Assembly: GCA_016716235.1 (NCBI GenBank)
Contig: JADJWS010000007.1
Location: 1 to 64,000, forward strand
Direction of reading: 5' to 3'
Source: Candidatus Defluviilinea gracilis
GTDB taxonomy: Bacteria; Chloroflexota; Anaerolineae; Anaerolineales; Villigracilaceae
DNA: 64,000 nt
Part shown: positions 9,263 through 17,423 of the stretch, in pieces
Layout: the number at the start of each line of letters is the position of its first letter
How positions within the stretch are numbered: the first letter of the stretch is position 1
The notes under the pieces: model-generated
Seen by the model: only the letters and a program-made list of their open reading frames with translations
Told to the model about the DNA's origin: nothing
Database searches by the model: none
Position numbers and translations under genes: made by a program

Positions 9263-10666
9263 CTAACGACCCAGATGCTCGAACATCAACGGGAGTTGCG
9301 CGAGAAAAACTTGCACGGTCTGTGGGAACAACCCCAGGATGAACAGCCCGATCATCCCCAACCCAAGCATGATCATCTGCGGGAGGTTTTCGCGCGGTTT
9401 CCAACTGGCGAACTCATCTGCCATCGCGAACACCGCCAGCGAACGAACGGCGCTCACCAGAAACCCGGCAATGCCAATGCCCATCCAAACGGCAGAGACG
9501 GAGGATACGCGCGAAATATTTTCCCAAAGAGCCAGGCGCGGCGGAAAACTTGCCAGGAGGGGGAACGCGCCTGTGGATAACGTGGCGAGGACGATTCCCG
9601 TTGCGGCAAACGGCGTATTCCTCAACATGCCGCGTGTGGAGGAAAAGCGCATCGTTTCGGCGTTTTCCTTGATGATGTTCAGCGCGAGCGACCATAAGGC
9701 GAGAGTTAACGCGCGCGCGGGTATCAATAAGAACAGGATCGGGATACCCAGCCGCGAATCAACGCTGAGCGCCAGAATGGAGAGCCCGGTTTCTACGACA
9801 GACGCATACGCCATGATGCGTCCGAAGTGACGTTGAAAAGCCGCCCACAGCCCGCCTGTCGTTACCATGAGCAAGCCGGCAAATTGGAGCGCTGAAATGA
9901 GTTGCGGCGAGGAGCGTATCCACGAATAGCGGTCGAGGAACCCCGCTCCGAAGAGGATCGTGATGGTGGGCAGAATCCACAACAGGAAGCCGACCGTAAA
10001 TGGAGACGACTCCTCCATTAGCATGGGAATCCAGTTGTATAGAGGGAAGATTGCGAGCAGGAACGCGAAGCCCAGTCCCAGCACCGAAGCGGATTGCGCC
10101 GCGAGAGCGAGGTCGCCGGGGCTGGCTTCTACGCCGGCGAGCAACCAGCCTGCCAATAAAATGAACGGCATGGCAAGCGTCTGATAGATCAAGAATCGAA
10201 CGATGCCTTTGCCGGGCGTTGCATACAAGGAGGAGAGCATGGGTATCGATATGAGTATCGCCATCTCGATAAATAATGCCGCATAGAGGAACGGTTGCAC
10301 TGCCAGCGCGGCGACCATCAAAGCGGTGACCATGAGTCCGACGGGTACCACGCGCGCTGAGCGCTCAGCCGCCAACGACCCAAAAAACCAGAGTGATGAG
10401 CCGGCGTAGATCAACGCGAGTAATGAACCCTCGGCGGGCGAGATCAAGAGCGCGCGCCCAAGGACGGATATGGACGAATCGATTTTTACGGAGAATTCTC
10501 CAACCCGCAACGCCGTTTCGATCGGGACGAACTGCGCGATCAGCGCGAGGAGAACGGCAAGCGTTCCTCCGAGCGCGCTGATGGCGCGCGCGTTCCGGAT
10601 GAATAGAAGTAGAACGCCAAACCCGAGCGGTACGAAGATCCAAAGCGTGGGCGCGTTTGTGGTCAC
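9263..10666 (-). CDS. Complex I/Mrp-type antiporter-like membrane subunit (NuoN/HyfB-like), atypical
   Basis: A protein of 467 residues with about 13-14 membrane helices, related to the proton-conducting subunits of complex I, group 4 hydrogenases and Mrp antiporters. The helix-5 glutamate is present (FIEMAIL, E134). In the helix-7 signature FLLAIFPLYNWIP the usual lysine, five residues before the Pro, is Leu203. The stretch corresponding to the helix-8 motif reads FGRIMAYASVVETG with Arg where Lys is usual. Its start overlaps the stop of the upstream subunit by four bases. No hydrogenase, NADH-dehydrogenase or Fe-S subunit is nearby, so the partner complex is unknown. Confidence 0.75.
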   Translation of the reverse strand: MTTNAPTLWIFVPLGFGVLLLFIRNARAISALGGTLAVLLALIAQFVPIETALRVGEFSVKIDSSISVLGRALLISPAEGSLLALIYAGSSLWFFGSLAAERSARVVPVGLMVTALMVAALAVQPFLYAALFIEMAILISIPMLSSLYATPGKGIVRFLIYQTLAMPFILLAGWLLAGVEASPGDLALAAQSASVLGLGFAFLLAIFPLYNWIPMLMEESSPFTVGFLLWILPTITILFGAGFLDRYSWIRSSPQLISALQFAGLLMVTTGGLWAAFQRHFGRIMAYASVVETGLSILALSVDSRLGIPILFLLIPARALTLALWSLALNIIKENAETMRFSSTRGMLRNTPFAATGIVLATLSTGAFPLLASFPPRLALWENISRVSSVSAVWMGIGIAGFLVSAVRSLAVFAMADEFASWKPRENLPQMIMLGLGMIGLFILGLFPQTVQVFLAQLPLMFEHLGR

Positions 10667-11256
10667 AACGCCTCCGGTTCACGGTGTTGCGAAGCGATCA
10701 TCAAGTATGAGCCGACCAACGCCAGCCCCAGGTTGATGACCACTAGCAGGGCAACCACCAGCGCGGAAGTTTCGACGGAGGAGTAGATGATTTCAAAACC
10801 GGCAATGACGGTGAGCAAGCCCTGTGTTACGCGCAGGATTTGCGCAGTGATTCCCAGGTGAAGTAACCCCAAGCCAGCCAGCAATAATCCGCCCGCGGTG
10901 ACTGCCGCGCCGGCATCAGCCATGATGTTGTTGATCGAGGGCGTTGCGCCTGCCACGATCAAGACAACCATCCCTGCGGCGAACAGGCTGAACAGCCTTC
11001 CGCGGGGCCAGAGATTTTCCTCTGAATCATTTTCTCTCAAGTCAGAGCGTGTCATGCCGAGGATCGCGGAGCACATCCACCCGGTCACCACTTTGACAGA
11101 AGCCATGCCAAGCGGCAAATGGGGGAGGAGCAGGATGAACATGGCGAGATATTGCGCGGCAAGAAAGGTGATGCTGAGCCGCCAGTCTCGCGCGATGAGT
11201 AATCCTACCGAGGTGACGAGGATGACAACGACCGCAACCCAGACAAGGATATTCAT
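10663..11256 (-). CDS. NuoK/HyfE-like small membrane subunit
   Basis: 197 residues with about six membrane helices. The C-terminal half (TAQILRVTQGLLTVIAGFEIIYSSVETSALVVALLVVINLG) resembles NuoK/MnhC/HyfE, including one conserved intramembrane glutamate in GFEIIYSS. The N-terminal half (AQYLAMFILLLPHLPLGMASVKVV) and the overall length are closer to HyfE-type proteins than to the roughly 100-residue NuoK. It lies between two larger antiporter-like subunits, one base after the first and overlapping the second, which makes a strict three-gene operon. Confidence 0.65.
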   Translation of the reverse strand: MNILVWVAVVVILVTSVGLLIARDWRLSITFLAAQYLAMFILLLPHLPLGMASVKVVTGWMCSAILGMTRSDLRENDSEENLWPRGRLFSLFAAGMVVLIVAGATPSINNIMADAGAAVTAGGLLLAGLGLLHLGITAQILRVTQGLLTVIAGFEIIYSSVETSALVVALLVVINLGLALVGSYLMIASQHREPEAL

Positions 11257-11257
11257 C

Positions 11258-12817
11258 TCAAGGAATCCTTTGAGTGAAGAAAGAGATGAAGAGGGCGAGG
11301 AAGAGCAAGGTCCACATAATACCGCCGTCGCCTTCGAGGATGTTCGAGAAGGTATTGCTCAGCCTGCCCAGTTGGCGATATATACTCCACACGGATTGAT
11401 ATAGCCAATCGAGCCACGTCAGGTTGGCGGGGCGCACCCAATGCGCGCGGACCGGGTTAAGGATGCGAATACGTGGGGTGAGCCAGATCAAGCCGACCGT
11501 GAGGGCAGAGGCGAGGAGTCCCGCGATCACGTTGCCAAGGTGAAGCGAGCCGTCCCAGCCGAACCATCCTAGAAAGACGATCACCGCCAACAGTAAGATG
11601 ATTCCGATCGGGTAGATGTTTTTTCCCCACGGCGGTTGGTCTTCGTAATATTCGCGCGATGTGGGTGGGCGAAGGATGTGTCGGATAAACCCGGACATAA
11701 GCATGGCTTGCGCAAGCAGGAGCGGAAGCCATGCGAGGAGGAAGCCGGTTCCGCCGGCCCAGCCGCTGGCGGTCAGTGAAAATGGGAGGGTGGAAATTCC
11801 AAACACCGCGACCCATAGCGAGCGCGTGAGCCACTTGTTCGGCTCAGAGGATAAAAATAAAACGCCGCCGCACAGGATGAGCGCGCAACTCCATGCCGCC
11901 GCGCCGATGGGATTTGAGCGCAAGGCGGCGGCAACTGCCAGCGAGCCGACGCCGATCAACCAGAACGGACGACCTGTTAATTCATCAGGGGCGCGCAACC
12001 ACATCCACCCGCCATATAGCGCGGCGAAAGCGATGATCATAAGAATGTGCGGGGCGAACGGCGAAGTAATGCTGCCGGCGGAGATGCGCGCCAGCAATAT
12101 GAGGCTGGAGCCGGCGGAGATCATCCGCAACACGGTGCCGAAGCCTCGTCGTAATGCGGACCGGCCGGGATAGGGAAGGTGAAGAGGCAGAACGCCGATC
12201 CGTAATGCCGCGGCAAGCGGGAGAAATAAAGAGGCTTGCGAGGTCAATGCGTGGAAATCGAGCGCAACCCCTTGAGCCGCGCTTGACACATTTGCCCACA
12301 GCAAAACCATGACGCCTGTGATGCGCGCCGCGAATGAAACCACGACTCGCTCGCCCAGCGCTGGCTCCTCGACAAAACGTAGTTGAACGATCAAGTCGAC
12401 GAGATCGATCGCCGCCCAGATCAACGCCAGCGTCACCGGGTTATTCGCGACAGCGGCAAGCGTTCCCAGCGAGCAAAGCGCGAGCGCGCCAACCCAACTT
12501 AACGCGCTGGGAAAATTGCTCCTTACCACCGATGTGAGGATCACAGAGAATGTGAGCGTGATCATGCTTAGGGCAAACATCCAGGCGGCCGAGTCGGTGA
12601 CGAAGGTTGGCGATTGAGAAAACAACGAGACGGGTTGCCAGATCAGGAATTGCAAACGGTCCGTCTTGTTGATCCATGCGAAAACGCTTGCCCATGCGAG
12701 AAACGATCCGCTAACGGCAATCAACCATGTGTAGCGGGCGGCGGGTAAAAAAATCCGCACGACCAACACCAGCAGAGCGGTAACGAGAAGAATGCCAACT
12801 GTGATGAGAATGAACAT
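11258..12817 (-). CDS. Complex I-type antiporter-like membrane subunit (NuoL/NuoM-like), strongly diverged
   Basis: 519 residues, about 14 membrane helices. It keeps the general layout of a complex I antiporter subunit, with VTDSAAWMFALSMITLTFSVILTSV matching the first signature. The helix-5 WE motif is replaced by WAAIDLVDL (A135). The helix-7 signature reads AALRIGVLPLHLPYP, with Arg206 at the lysine position, and the helix-8 lysine motif is not recognisable. It is the first gene of the operon with the NuoK-like and NuoN-like subunits. The changes suggest altered or lost proton translocation. Assignment to the superfamily is by overall pattern, so moderate confidence. Confidence 0.6.
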   Translation of the reverse strand: MFILITVGILLVTALLVLVVRIFLPAARYTWLIAVSGSFLAWASVFAWINKTDRLQFLIWQPVSLFSQSPTFVTDSAAWMFALSMITLTFSVILTSVVRSNFPSALSWVGALALCSLGTLAAVANNPVTLALIWAAIDLVDLIVQLRFVEEPALGERVVVSFAARITGVMVLLWANVSSAAQGVALDFHALTSQASLFLPLAAALRIGVLPLHLPYPGRSALRRGFGTVLRMISAGSSLILLARISAGSITSPFAPHILMIIAFAALYGGWMWLRAPDELTGRPFWLIGVGSLAVAAALRSNPIGAAAWSCALILCGGVLFLSSEPNKWLTRSLWVAVFGISTLPFSLTASGWAGGTGFLLAWLPLLLAQAMLMSGFIRHILRPPTSREYYEDQPPWGKNIYPIGIILLLAVIVFLGWFGWDGSLHLGNVIAGLLASALTVGLIWLTPRIRILNPVRAHWVRPANLTWLDWLYQSVWSIYRQLGRLSNTFSNILEGDGGIMWTLLFLALFISFFTQRIP

Positions 12818-12867
12818 GCGACAGGTATTTTATCAGGTTTGACCCGCTCGTCTCTTTAAGGGAGCGG

Positions 12868-13110
12868 CTATTTGGGCGCGCAAAGCCGCGGAGTCCGCAG
12901 AGAATCTGAGATTTTTCTACCTACCTGACAGTTTTAAAAATGGGACGCAGAATAACGCTGATCAACGCGGATTTTTCAAAAAACGGGCAAAAAAAGTTTT
13001 TATCGGCGTTTTCAGCGCGCTTCGCTGTCAGCGTCCAAAAAAGGAAAGTGTCGGGTAGTTTGAGATTTTTTCTCTGCGGTCTCGGCGTTCTCTGTGGCAA
13101 AGAGGGTTTG
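12868..13110. repeat. Long nested palindromic repeat in the gap 12818-13196
   Basis: The 380-bp gap between the divergent neighbours contains no convincing gene. Its outer arms are CGCGGAGTCCGCAGAGAATC (12888 on) and the imperfect inverse around 13060-13095 (GAGATTTTTTCTCTGCGGTC). An inner pair uses the acgctgat/atcagcgt-type motif around 12950 and 13010. Similar arms occur at 1391, 21003 and 48485. Function unknown; it may form a large hairpin in RNA or DNA. Confidence 0.6.
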
Positions 13111-13196
13111 CGCGCTTGTTTCGCCACTCCCCTCTTTGATAGGGAATTGAAACGAGCGGGATTTGCATCAATACTTATTTGTTGTAAAATCCCGCC

Positions 13197-14459
13197 ATGC
13201 GTTTTTTACACCTCGCCGTGATTTCCGTGTTGCTTTTCCTTACAGGTTGCAATGCGGCGGCAGATCATGTTTCTGCCGAAGAGATTTCCTCCCCAACGCC
13301 TTTTCAACCCCTGACGAATAGCGCTTCAGACACCCCTGCTTCTGATTCGGCTCCCACACCGGTGGACCTGCCCACGCTCGCCCCGCTTCTGCCCACGCCG
13401 ACCCCGTTCCTCATCCTGCCGCAATACATCCCCGCCGATGCGATGGTGCCAGCCTTCACTGTGACCTCCACGTTGAATCCATTAACCGGCTTGCCACCCG
13501 TCGACCCGGCTTTGTTACAACGCCGTCCGATGGCGATCAAAGTGGCTAACTATCCGCGCTACATGCGCCCGCAATCCGGTCTTACGCTTGCAGACCAGGT
13601 TTTTGAATACTACATCGAAGACGGTTTGACGCGTTTCATCGCGGTCTTTTATGGCAACGATTCGGAATGGGTGGGACCCGTTCGCTCCGGGCGTTACTTC
13701 GATGAGCATGTGCAGCGCATGTATCACGCCTTCCTGGTGTTCAAATTTGCCGACCCGCGCGAATTGGGATATTTTCAAGGGAGCGAATTTGCCGATCTCT
13801 TACTCACGCCGACAAACGGCTCGTGTCCGCCCTTCCACTTTTTAACGGAACGCGAACAGACGGTCGAGCCGTATAACAATTCATATTTCAATACCACCCT
13901 CATGGCAGATTGCGCCTCGCGCGGCGGAAAAGACAACTCGCCTCAGATTATCCGCGATGGGCTGTTCGACGCCGCGCCTCCGCTGGCGGGATTGGGCGGA
14001 ATCAAAGTCTCCACTTTCTACTCCGTCGATTCATATCATTACTGGCTCTACAGTCCGCAAGACCAGCAATATTATCGCTATCAAGAAACCGCCGATGTGC
14101 GCGACGGCAAGGAAGGCTCCTTTGCGCCGCTTGTAGACCGCGTCACATCGCAACATGTTCATGCGGCGAATGTGGTCGTCATGCTTGCGTATCATTCTTT
14201 CGCCAATGAGTACGATGAAGACGACGAGGTCTTCAAAATCGACATGACAGGTTCTGGCGAAGCCTACGTATTCCGCGATGGAGTGGGGATACCGGCAAAA
14301 TGGTATCGGACCAACCTAGACCAGCCGCTCTACTTCGCCACGCTGGATGGCGCGCCCATTTACCTGCGACCGGGCATCACATTTTACGAAGTGATCGGCT
14401 CGCGGTCGTTCGTCGATCAAGCCAGCGGTGAATGGAATTTTCGACACGACCCGCCGTAA
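13197..14459 (+). CDS. DUF3048 domain lipoprotein (YerB-like)
   Basis: 420 residues. The signal peptide ends in a lipobox LFLTGC with Cys18, so the protein should be anchored to the membrane. A Ser/Thr/Pro-rich spacer (about 25-75) leads to the DUF3048 core: TSTLNPLTGLPPVDPALLQRRPMAIKVANYPRYMRPQSGL, the signature IEDGLTRFIAVFYGNDSEWVGPVRSGRYFDEH, and the C-terminal DGAPIYLRPGITFYEVIGS. The family (YerB in Bacillus) has no well-defined biochemistry. The ATG at 13197 follows immediately on an AT-rich promoter-like region. The next gene begins 18 bp after its stop. Confidence 0.9.
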   Translation: MRFLHLAVISVLLFLTGCNAAADHVSAEEISSPTPFQPLTNSASDTPASDSAPTPVDLPTLAPLLPTPTPFLILPQYIPADAMVPAFTVTSTLNPLTGLPPVDPALLQRRPMAIKVANYPRYMRPQSGLTLADQVFEYYIEDGLTRFIAVFYGNDSEWVGPVRSGRYFDEHVQRMYHAFLVFKFADPRELGYFQGSEFADLLLTPTNGSCPPFHFLTEREQTVEPYNNSYFNTTLMADCASRGGKDNSPQIIRDGLFDAAPPLAGLGGIKVSTFYSVDSYHYWLYSPQDQQYYRYQETADVRDGKEGSFAPLVDRVTSQHVHAANVVVMLAYHSFANEYDEDDEVFKIDMTGSGEAYVFRDGVGIPAKWYRTNLDQPLYFATLDGAPIYLRPGITFYEVIGSRSFVDQASGEWNFRHDPP

Positions 14460-14477
14460 TTGGCGTATCATTGCGAC

Positions 14478-15302
14478 ATGTCTGCCTTCCAACTCGCCAC
14501 TCTCTCCCAATCCTCCCTGCAAGATTACGTGGACTGCGCGCGGCGCTTCCAACTCCGCTATGTGGAGCGGCTTGCCTATCCCGCCGTCGAGTCGGAGCCT
14601 GCGCTGGAGAATGAACAGCATCAGCGCGAAGGAGAATTTTTCCATCGCCTCGCGCAACAATATTTGGTTGGCATTCCGCGCGAACAGGTAAGCAAACTGG
14701 CGAACACGCCGAACCTGCAACGCTGGTGGGGAAATTTTTCAAACGCGATAGACCTGTTAGGTTTTAAAAACCTAACAGGTCTCTACCCCGAAGCCACCCT
14801 CTCCGCGCCTCTAGGAAACTTTCGTTTGCTCGCCAAATACGATCTCATCACCCTGCACGAAAACAAAGCGACGATCTACGATTGGAAAACGTATCGCAAA
14901 CGTCCGCGCAACGAATGGCTCGCCGCGCGGATGCAGACCCGCGTCTATCGCGCGTTGCTCGTTCACGCGGGCGCGCATCTCAACAATGGGCGTCCCTTCG
15001 AGCCTGAACAGATCGAGATGGTTTACTGGTTTGCGGATTTCCCCAACGACCCCGCGCGATTCGCGTACACGTCCGCGCAATATAAACGGGATTGGGACTT
15101 GCTCCTCAAACTTGCGGATGAAATAAATTCCGCTTCTTCCTTCCCTCTAACTGACGACGCCACCCGCTGCCTTTATTGCCCTTACAGATCGTACTGCGAG
15201 CGTGGAGTCCGCGCGGGAGAGGCGGGCGAAGCCGAAGCAGAGACAGAAGCGGAAGAGTTATTCGACGTCAACTTCGAGCAGGTTGGGGAAATTTCTTTTT
15301 GA
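14478..15302 (+). CDS. PD-(D/E)XK nuclease family protein with a Cys cluster (RecB/Cas4-like)
   Basis: About 274 residues from the ATG at 14478; an in-frame TTG lies 18 bases upstream. The N-terminus SQSSLQDYVDCARRFQLRYVE holds the first Cys of an AddB/Cas4-type Fe-S cluster. The nuclease core is FRLLAKYDLITLHENKATIYDWKTYRK (D...DxK) followed by QTRVYRALLVHAG (QxxxY). The C-terminus CLYCPYRSYCERG supplies the other three cysteines. It is probably a stand-alone DNA nuclease involved in repair. A short palindrome is inserted in frame at 14751-14781. No CRISPR array or helicase gene is near, which argues against a Cas4 role. Confidence 0.85.
   Translation: MSAFQLATLSQSSLQDYVDCARRFQLRYVERLAYPAVESEPALENEQHQREGEFFHRLAQQYLVGIPREQVSKLANTPNLQRWWGNFSNAIDLLGFKNLTGLYPEATLSAPLGNFRLLAKYDLITLHENKATIYDWKTYRKRPRNEWLAARMQTRVYRALLVHAGAHLNNGRPFEPEQIEMVYWFADFPNDPARFAYTSAQYKRDWDLLLKLADEINSASSFPLTDDATRCLYCPYRSYCERGVRAGEAGEAEAETEAEELFDVNFEQVGEISF
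14751..14781. repeat. 31-bp near-perfect palindrome inside the nuclease gene
   Basis: The left arm GACCTGTTAGGTTTT and the right arm AAAACCTAACAGGTC are exact inverse complements around a central A. In the reading frame it adds residues DLLGFKNLTGL to the nuclease in a region that should be a variable loop. Arms of the same kind (AAACCTGACA ... TGTCAGGTTT) occur at 58090-58210, so the palindrome belongs to a dispersed family. Confidence 0.8.
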
Positions 15303-15327
15303 AGCGTGGGACAAATTTAAATTTGTC

Positions 15328-16212
15328 CTACGGCACATACACCCCAATGTGGTTTGCAACAGGGCGTTCTCGCCCGGGGATGTAATTATCAATCGGGGAA
15401 TTGAGGATCACAGGCTCGCCGTTATCGCCCTCGATCACCAGCGTGGACGACCCTCCCCCATCGAGACTCATCGCAGTGTACACGCCTTGATCAATCAGCA
15501 GTTGCGCAAGATCGGAAAATGTGATGCCCGAGCTGTAAAACGGCTGGCGACCATCCACGACGATGAGATACACATATCGCCCATTTTTGTTTAATCCAAT
15601 CGCCGTGCGCGGATCGAGTTCGGAATCGTTGAGTCCAGCCAAGGGCTGACCTTGCAACACGATCATCCTATCGCCTGAGATCGCGTTGTAGACTCGGTTC
15701 GGCTTGTCGTTAAAACTGAACGCGTTGCGGCGACTGATGTACAACGTGGGACGTTCACCCTCATCCAACTCGACGCCCTTCCAATAATCGTCACCGCTCG
15801 ATGCCGCGAACCCCAGCGGCGCGACGGGATCGCCCACATGGGGATAATAATCCGCAGGACCGCGCGACCACCATGGAGTAAAGCCATCGCCGTTGATGGC
15901 GATCTGCACGCCGAACTCATCGAGGAATTGCGATGTGGTTCGCGCATTTAGCGGTGTTTCGCTTTTTGAGTCGGCAGGTGTGATGAGAAATTGAATCCCC
16001 TTCGTCTTTGTGTCAATCTTGATGATGTGCGCGATCATCGCGTTGGGAAAATATCTCACCACGCGCTGATATGTCACGCCTTCGTAAAGGGTTTCCTTGG
16101 CGGGAATGGGCGCGGGTCTATTTCGTCCGAGGAAAACGAAATACGCTGCCACGAACAGAACAACCGCTGCAATGATCGCAACGCTAACCCTTGCGATTTT
16201 TCTTTTCTTCAT
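15328..16212 (-). CDS. Phosphodiester glycosidase family protein (NAGPA domain), membrane-anchored
   Basis: About 294 residues. MKKRKIARVSVAIIAAVVLFVAAYFVFLG is a signal anchor; the rest is extracytoplasmic. The NAGPA/DUF2233 domain shows INGDGFTPWW near the middle, DPRTAIGLNKNGRYVYLIVVDGRQPFYS, and the hallmark AMSLDGGGSSTLVI, ending with PVANHIGVYV. Known relatives hydrolyse phosphodiester links between sugars and phosphates, so action on cell-wall or capsule polymers is likely. I chose the ATG at 16212; an in-frame TTG lies 15 bases upstream. It converges with the nuclease gene (25 bp gap). Confidence 0.88.
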   Translation of the reverse strand: MKKRKIARVSVAIIAAVVLFVAAYFVFLGRNRPAPIPAKETLYEGVTYQRVVRYFPNAMIAHIIKIDTKTKGIQFLITPADSKSETPLNARTTSQFLDEFGVQIAINGDGFTPWWSRGPADYYPHVGDPVAPLGFAASSGDDYWKGVELDEGERPTLYISRRNAFSFNDKPNRVYNAISGDRMIVLQGQPLAGLNDSELDPRTAIGLNKNGRYVYLIVVDGRQPFYSSGITFSDLAQLLIDQGVYTAMSLDGGGSSTLVIEGDNGEPVILNSPIDNYIPGRERPVANHIGVYVP

Positions 16213-16268
16213 AGTTGGGATTCTCAAAACGAAGCCAATTACTATTTACCAATTAGGCTCTACCGTTT

Positions 16269-16395
16269 TTAACGGGAAACCTTTTTTTCAAACACAAAGG
16301 ACACGACGGTCACAAAGGAAAACCCAAGGAATCTAGGCTCTTTTTTTTGCCTTTGTGTACTTTGTGCCCTTCGTGGTGAAGCTCTTTCCCGTTAA
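16269..16395. repeat. Large hairpin repeat of the CACAAAGG family
   Basis: Outer arms TTAACGGGAAA and TTTCCCGTTAA are perfect inverses. Inner arms carry AACACAAAGGACACGACGGT and the inverse block CCTTTGTGTACTTTGTGCCC. It fills most of the 240-bp gap between the glycosidase and the DUF1385 gene, both on the minus strand. Related copies lie at 17336-17422 and 22165-22266. Confidence 0.75.
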
Positions 16396-16451
16396 TTACG
16401 GGAGACCCACCAATTACTAATCACTGATAACTGATCACTTCTTCACTCACC

Positions 16452-17330
16452 CTACACCACTTCCCCCTCCGCCATCCTCATCGTCTTAAACGACTCAATC
16501 GCCACCTCCAGCATGGACGTGTCGGGTTCGCGCGTGGTTAACGATTGCAGGGCAAGATTCGGTTTGATGATGAAACGCACGAAGGGGTTGGTCAAATTGT
16601 TGGCGGTCCAGCGGATGAATTCCACCGCAAGACCCGCAATGACAGGGATCAACAAGACGCGGCTCGCAAGTCGCCACCAAAACTCCATGTCGCCAAACAG
16701 ACTGTGAACGAGAATGGATAACAGAACGAACGTCAGCATGAACGCCGTGCCGCAACGCGGATGCTCCAGCGGAAATTTCGCCACGTTCTCAGGTGTCAGT
16801 TCCACACCCGCTTCATAAGCATTGATGGTTTTATGTTCCGCGCCATGATAGCCAAATAGACGTTTGACATCGGGCATGAATCCAATTCCCCAAATGTAGC
16901 CGACGAGCAGGACGAGCCTCACCAAGCCTTCCAGCAAATTATGCGCGAGGTTATGCCAGCCGAGATAATGTTCCGCCGCGCCGCCGACACTGGCGGGAAG
17001 AAGTATAAATAACGCGACCCCAATCGCCAGCGAGGTTGCAAGCGTGAGATACAACGCGGGACCTTCGAGCTTTTCTTCTTCGCCTGTTTGTGTGTTGGCA
17101 GAAATGGTCAGCGCGCGCATTCCCAATCCCAGCGCGTCCCATAACAGGATCGTGCCACGCAAAAACGGAATCTTCGCAATGCGCGAACGATAGACCGCCG
17201 CGAGACTTTCCTTGTGAACGACGATGTCCCCGTTCGGCGCGCGCATGGCAATGGCGAACGCTTTTTGTCCGCGCATCATCACGCCTTCGATGACGGCTTG
17301 TCCGCCGTAGGTAATGATCTTATCTTCCAT
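16452..17330 (-). CDS. DUF1385 family membrane protein
   Basis: About 292 residues from MEDKIITYGGQAVIEGVMMRG, the standard start of the family; the open frame extends 12 codons further into a repeat, which is why ATG at 17330 is preferred. Family signatures: GGQAVIEGVMMRG at the N-terminus, YHGAEHKTINAYEAG with a conserved His/Glu pair, and HPRCGTAFML. About five membrane segments. DUF1385 proteins are conserved in Firmicutes and Chloroflexota, often near prmC and prfA, but the function is not established. Flanked on both sides by CACAAAGG hairpins. Confidence 0.92.
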   Translation of the reverse strand: MEDKIITYGGQAVIEGVMMRGQKAFAIAMRAPNGDIVVHKESLAAVYRSRIAKIPFLRGTILLWDALGLGMRALTISANTQTGEEEKLEGPALYLTLATSLAIGVALFILLPASVGGAAEHYLGWHNLAHNLLEGLVRLVLLVGYIWGIGFMPDVKRLFGYHGAEHKTINAYEAGVELTPENVAKFPLEHPRCGTAFMLTFVLLSILVHSLFGDMEFWWRLASRVLLIPVIAGLAVEFIRWTANNLTNPFVRFIIKPNLALQSLTTREPDTSMLEVAIESFKTMRMAEGEVV

Positions 17331-17335
17331 TTTTT

Positions 17336-17422
17336 TTGATTCACCACGAAGGCTTGCGAAGAACACAAAGGAAAACCTTTGGGTTTAAAACCTTCGTGAC
17401 CTTTGTGTCCTTTGTGTTAGAA
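17336..17422. repeat. Hairpin repeat of the CACAAAGG family
   Basis: Arms CACCACGAAGGC...AACACAAAGGAAAACC and the inverse CCTTCGTGACCTTTGTGTCC fold into a long hairpin between the dipeptidase and the DUF1385 start. The sequence extends the DUF1385 open frame artificially upstream. Confidence 0.7.
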
Positions 17423-17423
17423 A

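Noticed and set aside
8056..9580. Long plus-strand open frames (277 and 358 codons) opposite the coiled-coil gene
   Set aside because: They are antisense shadows of a GC-rich gene; the translations have no domain or sensible composition, while the minus-strand protein is coherent.
9263..12817. Inorganic carbon (DAB) or Mrp antiporter system
   Set aside because: No DabA-type (DUF2309) partner and no MnhE/F/G genes; only complex-I-like subunits are seen.
14478..15302. Cas4 of a CRISPR system
   Set aside because: No repeat-spacer array, cas1 or cas2 in the window; the protein is longer than Cas4.
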